Both the position numbers and the translations under genes were made by a program. The notes below the pieces were generated by a model. The model was not told where the DNA came from. It made no database searches and was given only the letters and a program-made list of their open reading frames with translations. From Haloprofundus marisrubri (GTDB lineage Archaea > Halobacteriota > Halobacteria > Halobacteriales > Haloferacaceae), in assembly GCF_001469955.1 (NCBI RefSeq), contig NZ_LOPU01000040.1, forward strand, positions 84,011 to 148,010: a stretch of 64,000 bases of DNA, given 5' to 3'. Below are positions 60,308 to 64,000 of this stretch, piece by piece; the first letter of the stretch is position 1; the number at the start of each line of letters is the position of its first letter.

Positions 60308-60326
60308 TTCCGGAATTTCCGGAAAC
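60308..60326. repeat. Second CCGGAA repeat site
   Basis: Two self-complementary TTCCGGAA units (60308-60315 and 60317-60324) separated by one base; the second extends to CCGGAAAC, as in the array 140 bases upstream, and is followed by ACACC. It may be a second initiator-binding site. Confidence 0.55.
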
Positions 60327-60560
60327 ACCTCTGAACCGTATATCCGACGTCGGCTTGTACTGTTCTGTATGGTTCAACCCACTCGACCGACGAACCGGTG
60401 GCGTCCGACCGATGGCGGTCATGTCACCCGGATAGTACTATTATTTTCACAAAGTGCGTGAGATATAACTAAGGCAAACGTATCGGATTTGTACGCCCGG
60501 CCCGGACGACGCGCGTTTGCGCGGATGACCTCCCGGCCGTGACAGTGACGACGACAGACA

Positions 60561-61130
60561 ATGAGAGGACTCAACGCATTCTGCCCCAAGAGCGGTGCAC
60601 CGCTCTCGACGAACAGCCACTACGACCAGCGCGGCCGAAAATCGCGGGCCGTCGAAGCCGACGACGCATCCCAACGGGCCGGAACCGTCGGGGAGCTAAC
60701 GAACGGCGCTCGGCGGTCGTCGCGGACGGCGTTGTTCCGCCACTTCCGACGAACGCACGAACGGTACTCCGACCCCGATGCGACGCTGTACCGGGACGCG
60801 ACGCTTGCACTGCGACGGCTCAAGGCGGCGGCGAACGGCCGACAGGAGTGGGACGATATCGTCTGGTTCGCCCTTCACACCCGGCTTAGCAGAAAGCCCC
60901 ACGACGTCGACTGGATGCTCCCACACGCGGACCTGTACTGCCCTCGATGCGGCGGACGACTCCGATACGTCGACTACGATGTGGGCGACGTGTTCGCTAC
61001 CTGTGTCGTCGACTGTACCGGAGATAGAGCCGACCGACTCGACGAGATACGCACCATCGTCGCGGACCTCTACGCTGCGACGTATCCCGACGAACGCACC
61101 CTCGACCCGACGACGCTACTCGTTTTCTGA
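60561..61130 (+). CDS. Haloarchaeal hypothetical zinc-ribbon protein
   Basis: 189 residues. N-terminal region (MRGLNAFCPKSGAPLSTN) with a lone CPKSG knuckle-like motif, a helical middle (LYRDATLALRRLKAAANGRQ), and a second CPRCGGRLRYVDYDVGD...CVVDC segment (residues about 127-152) that forms a zinc-ribbon-like site. The composition is less acidic than most proteins here. It may bind nucleic acid. It lies on the same strand as orc1/cdc6 beyond the repeat region; any link is inference. Confidence 0.6.
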   Translation: MRGLNAFCPKSGAPLSTNSHYDQRGRKSRAVEADDASQRAGTVGELTNGARRSSRTALFRHFRRTHERYSDPDATLYRDATLALRRLKAAANGRQEWDDIVWFALHTRLSRKPHDVDWMLPHADLYCPRCGGRLRYVDYDVGDVFATCVVDCTGDRADRLDEIRTIVADLYAATYPDERTLDPTTLLVF

Positions 61131-61219
61131 GCGTTCCTGCAACCCGTTGACCCGCGCGAACTCGGGCAGAGACGTCCGTCGACGCCCCTGTCACACCCGC
61201 GACTCACACCCCTCACCAA

Positions 61220-62293
61220 ATGTCCGACATGATGCACGAAGACATGCGATTGCTCGAAGTGATGACGTTTTCGGAGGCGACGCACCGCAACGTCGTTTCG
61301 CTTCTCGACGAGGACGACCTCGACTACGTCGTCACCGACCACACCGAACGGCCCGGTGCGTCCGCCGTCGTCTCGGTGCCCCTCCCGACACAGACGGTCG
61401 AACACGTCCAGAGCCGTCTGGAGACGCTCGACGCCGACGAGATGTACACCGTCGTCGTCGCCCCCGAAGCGGTCGTTTCGACGGCCGACGACGGCGACCG
61501 AGCGTATCGACGCTACGAGGCGCTCGAACACGGCGGTATCTCCAGAAACGAACTGGAGTCGAAGGCGGCCGACCTCATTCCCGACCTCGGCACGTACGCG
61601 GTGATGACGGCCATCAGCGCCCTCGTCGCCACCGCCGGTGTGTTGATGGGGTCGGCGACGGTGCTCGTCGGCGCGATGGTCATCGCTCCCATCATCGGCC
61701 CGCTCATGGCGACGAGCGTCGGGACGGTGCTGGACGACGACTCGCTGTTCGGCCGGAGTCTTCACTACCACGCAGTCGGCGGACTCACCGCACTCCTGAG
61801 CGCGGTGTCGTTCGCGGCGCTCGTCCGCGAGACGACGTTCGTCGCGCGGACGTTCGAGGTCACGGAACTGGTTCGCGTCGGCGGGCACACCGCACCGCAG
61901 TTGCTCTTGCTCGTCATCGCACTCGGTGCAGGCACTGCGGGCGCGCTCAGCATCTCGACGAGCGGGACGCTCGACCTCGTCGGCGTAATGATTGCTGCGG
62001 CCGTCGTCCCCCCGGTCGGCGTCGCGGGTGTCGGCATCGCGTGGGGACAACCAGTGGCGGTGTTCGGCGCGTCGGCCGTCGTGCTCATCAACGTCCTTTC
62101 GGTCTGTCTGGCCTCGATACTGACGCTGTGGTATCTCGGTTACCATCCCGATGGATGGGCACAGCTCAGAAAAACGCGCACGCGGATGCTCGTCCGTGTC
62201 GCGGTTATCGGCGTTAGCATCGTCGCACTCGTCGCGTTCTTGGACCTCGTGGCCAGCGGGTCGGCCGGCAGCCTACTGGGGGTGCTTCGATGA
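61220..62293 (+). CDS. DUF389/TIGR00341-family membrane protein
   Basis: 357 residues. A soluble N-terminal domain of about 110 residues (MRLLEVMTFSEATHRNVVSL, ferredoxin-like) precedes six to seven membrane helices with the family motif GMVIAPIIGPLMATS-like segment AMVIAPIIGPLMATSVG and LDLVGVMIAAAVVPPVGVAG. The protein family is widespread in haloarchaea; transport or regulatory function is unproven. The stop overlaps the start of the next gene (ATGA). Confidence 0.88.
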   Translation: MSDMMHEDMRLLEVMTFSEATHRNVVSLLDEDDLDYVVTDHTERPGASAVVSVPLPTQTVEHVQSRLETLDADEMYTVVVAPEAVVSTADDGDRAYRRYEALEHGGISRNELESKAADLIPDLGTYAVMTAISALVATAGVLMGSATVLVGAMVIAPIIGPLMATSVGTVLDDDSLFGRSLHYHAVGGLTALLSAVSFAALVRETTFVARTFEVTELVRVGGHTAPQLLLLVIALGAGTAGALSISTSGTLDLVGVMIAAAVVPPVGVAGVGIAWGQPVAVFGASAVVLINVLSVCLASILTLWYLGYHPDGWAQLRKTRTRMLVRVAVIGVSIVALVAFLDLVASGSAGSLLGVLR

Positions 62294-63456
62294 GCGACTC
62301 CACGGCGGGACCCGAGAGGGAAGTCGAAGCTGATGCTCTCAGAACCGAGCGGTTGCGAGACGTGGCCTCTGTCGCCTACAGCGTTCTCTCGTTTCTCCTG
62401 CGCTTCGGCTGGCGTCTCGGTCAAATCGCCGTCACGGGCGCAGCCGTCGTCGTCGCCGTTGCCACCGACAAATCCCGTCGCCGGGCGTTCAAACAGTGGT
62501 TCTTCCTCGAAGGCGACCGGTGGACCATCGTCGGTGGCATCACCGCCGCCGTCTTCCTCATCACGTTCGTCCTCGCGCGCACGGACATCGTCGGTGTCGG
62601 ACAGAGCGGATTCGTCACCAACATGTTCAGTGCGTTCATCTCGGGGCTGTTCTCGTTCGTCCCAATCGTCATCACGGTGAACCAACTGACCGTCTCGCAG
62701 TTGATGGAGTCGCCGAAGGGACTCCGCGAGCAGATACGTGGCGTTCGAACCCTCCGAACCGAATTGGGAGCACTTCAGGACGGCGACGGCCCGTCACCGA
62801 CAGAACCGGCGCTGTTTCTGAGCGGTGTCGTCGAGAGCCTCCGGCGACGAACCGCCGAACTCCGGCGTCTCGTCGACGGATTCGACGACGACATGGTCGA
62901 TGTGGTCGACGAACTCGTCGACACCGTCGACAGAGAGGCCGACGAGATTCGCTCCCGACTCGACGGGAGTCACCTCAGACTCATCGTCGTGTTGCTGCCG
63001 ATGATGGGCGGCCCCTACTCCGAGTCCATCAACCGGATTCGACGGATTCGAGCCGAACGATACGACGAACTCCCCGGACGGGCCGTCGACTTGCTGGACG
63101 AACTCGAAGAGTTGCTGCTCTCGTTGGACGTGCTCAGACAGTACTTCAAAGCCATCTACATCCAGCAGGAGCTGTCGAACCTCTCACGGCTCATCGGCTA
63201 CTCCGGCGTCGGCGCGTTCTTCGTCGCCATGTACGTCATCATGGTGTTCGCCAACGGCGAACCGCTGCCGAACGCGCCGGTGTTACTCGACGGCCTCGTG
63301 AGCCTCGCTATCACGCTGGAGGCGATTCCGTTCGTCATCCTGCTGTTGTTCGTGCTTCGTATCGCCACCATCGCCAAACGAACCGCCGCACCCGGAGCGT
63401 TCACGCCGCGCGAAGAGACGCCCGAACGAGCGTGGAATCGCCCGGAGGAACCGTGA
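62290..63456 (+). CDS. Membrane protein with central helical domain, coupled to DUF389
   Basis: 388 residues. Two N-terminal membrane helices (around residues 75-135), a long cytosolic helical region with paired charged helices (residues about 145-280; ESLRRRTAELRRLVDGFDDD), and two C-terminal helices (VGAFFVAMYVIMVFAN; LEAIPFVILLLFVLRIATI). It overlaps the DUF389 gene by 4 bases (ATGA), so they are probably a complex. No known family is recalled with certainty; function unknown. Confidence 0.65.
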   Translation: MSDSTAGPEREVEADALRTERLRDVASVAYSVLSFLLRFGWRLGQIAVTGAAVVVAVATDKSRRRAFKQWFFLEGDRWTIVGGITAAVFLITFVLARTDIVGVGQSGFVTNMFSAFISGLFSFVPIVITVNQLTVSQLMESPKGLREQIRGVRTLRTELGALQDGDGPSPTEPALFLSGVVESLRRRTAELRRLVDGFDDDMVDVVDELVDTVDREADEIRSRLDGSHLRLIVVLLPMMGGPYSESINRIRRIRAERYDELPGRAVDLLDELEELLLSLDVLRQYFKAIYIQQELSNLSRLIGYSGVGAFFVAMYVIMVFANGEPLPNAPVLLDGLVSLAITLEAIPFVILLLFVLRIATIAKRTAAPGAFTPREETPERAWNRPEEP

Positions 63457-63675
63457 ATCCGTCTGCGTACTGGGACGAACGTGAGCGAAACGCGGCGTGC
63501 TGGCACTCGTTGCCGCCGCCGTGCTGAGGCCCTACACCACTACACCACCGACGGGCCGTGAGCAGCCTCCCCGGTTGGACGCTACGACCGGCCACCGCCG
63601 TTCCCCTTGCGACGACAGCCGACTTCCCCTCCGAACCCGCCCCGAATCGGGGCTTCGAATCCTCAGAAACCAGCT

Positions 63676-64000
63676 ATGTCAGAGACCATTCGACAGACTG
63701 TAAAACGTAGTATCGAACGCATTTCGGCCGTCTCCGCGGGCGGCTTTCCACGAACCACGACAGCGATGCTTGCCACGACAGCCGTGCTGTGGACTGCCCT
63801 CTTGAACGGGTGGCTCCCGATGCCGATGATGGGTGCACCCGGGCCGATGTCCGCGCCCGGTGTTCCCGAGGCCATCGGCACTGCCAATGGCTTCTCCGGA
63901 GCCACCGCCTACCTTCTGATGTGGGGCGTGATGATGTCGGCGATGATGTATCCCGCGATGACGCCGTTCGTCCGCCGATACGTCCAGCAACTCGGCGGGT
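63676..64000 (+). CDS. DUF2182-type metal-binding membrane protein, 5' part
   Basis: The frame runs from ATG 63676 to the end of the window, at least 108 residues. A hydrophobic N-terminal helix (ATTAVLWTALLNGWLPMPMM) and the Met-rich YLLMWGVMMSAMMYPAMTPF are characteristic of the DUF2182 family, often near copper or other metal handling genes. Continues outside the window. Confidence 0.75.
   Translation, partial: MSETIRQTVKRSIERISAVSAGGFPRTTTAMLATTAVLWTALLNGWLPMPMMGAPGPMSAPGVPEAIGTANGFSGATAYLLMWGVMMSAMMYPAMTPFVRRYVQQLGG

Larger units (their letters stand above)
60123..60560. other. Intergenic region downstream of orc1/cdc6 (candidate origin region)
   Basis: About 440 bases without a gene. 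It contains the CCGGAAAC repeats (60147-60170 and 60308-60326) and an AT-rich stretch at 60433-60480 (ACTATTATTTTCAC, then GATATAACTAA) that could be an unwinding element or a promoter for the next gene. The arrangement resembles a small replication origin but lacks a recognisable full-length ORB element. Confidence 0.45.

Noticed and set aside
1..64000. CRISPR arrays, rRNA or tRNA genes
   Set aside because: No regularly spaced direct repeats of CRISPR type and no recognisable rRNA or tRNA sequence were seen on reading; a covariance-model scan was not possible here.

Overview
The window is haloarchaeal (class Halobacteria). Proteins are acidic and the DNA is GC-rich. Lipoproteins carry twin-arginine signals ending in a lipobox. 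Many start codons lie about 25 bases after a TATA box with no Shine-Dalgarno site, suggesting leaderless transcripts. Lineage-typical families are present: bacterio-opsin-activator-type regulators, halocyanin, the SMC-related protein ASRP, the rod-determining factor RdfA, and an Orc1/Cdc6 initiator. I see no rRNA, tRNA or CRISPR array. The genus cannot be fixed from sequence alone.

Layout. 1-1.7 kb: the 3' part of a two-domain ArsA ATPase, translationally coupled to two small YlbF-like proteins that both end in Cys-Cys. 1.7-3.3 kb: debris of a transposase and a frameshifted bacterio-opsin-activator-type gene. 3.4-4.0 kb: two small, overlapping winged-helix-like genes. 4.0-24.7 kb: a large organic-acid catabolic island with a cyclase, two beta-hydroxyacid dehydrogenases, a DapA-like aldolase, an alpha/beta hydrolase with a small SCP2-like partner, a DJ-1/PfpI protein, a TAXI-TRAP transporter, a CoA-transferase, a MaoC hydratase, an acyl-CoA dehydrogenase, an atypical SDR, a universal stress protein, MmgE/PrpD, an IclR regulator flanked by matching operator sites, a fumarase/aspartase-superfamily lyase, an MFS carrier and a TIM-barrel isomerase. 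24.7-28 kb: malic enzyme fused to a phosphotransacetylase-like domain, and a ThuA-like protein.

28-30.7 kb: ASRP and RdfA face each other. The rdfA upstream region contains several inverted repeats. One is a 17-bp palindrome that recurs in front of the neighbouring IclR gene. 31-45 kb: a galactoside module. An IclR regulator, SDR and galactonate dehydratase lie divergent from a Gfo/Idh dehydrogenase and a hydroxypyruvate-isomerase-like protein. These are followed by a complete CUT1 ABC transporter, a GH42 beta-galactosidase, a KDPG/KDPGal-type aldolase and a Gfo6-like sugar dehydrogenase. Together they fit galactoside import, intracellular hydrolysis and a De Ley-Doudoroff-type route; a sugar-acid kinase and a lactonase are not in the window.

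45-55 kb: an orphan transposase HTH subunit, a degenerate receiver protein coupled to a 50-residue Cys/His mini-protein, a PAS-GAF bacterio-opsin-activator-type regulator, an AEC carrier, an HpcH/HpaI-like protein, an orphan metal-chelate binding protein with a DtxR-type operator at its start codon, a luciferase-like oxidoreductase, a PadR regulator, a hypothetical protein, and a membrane protein/halocyanin pair. 55-64 kb: a surface-protein operon (CARDB repeats plus PH domain), a lipoprotein, an Orc1/Cdc6 gene followed by CCGGAAAC repeats, a zinc-ribbon protein, a DUF389/membrane-protein pair, and the 5' end of a DUF2182 membrane protein.
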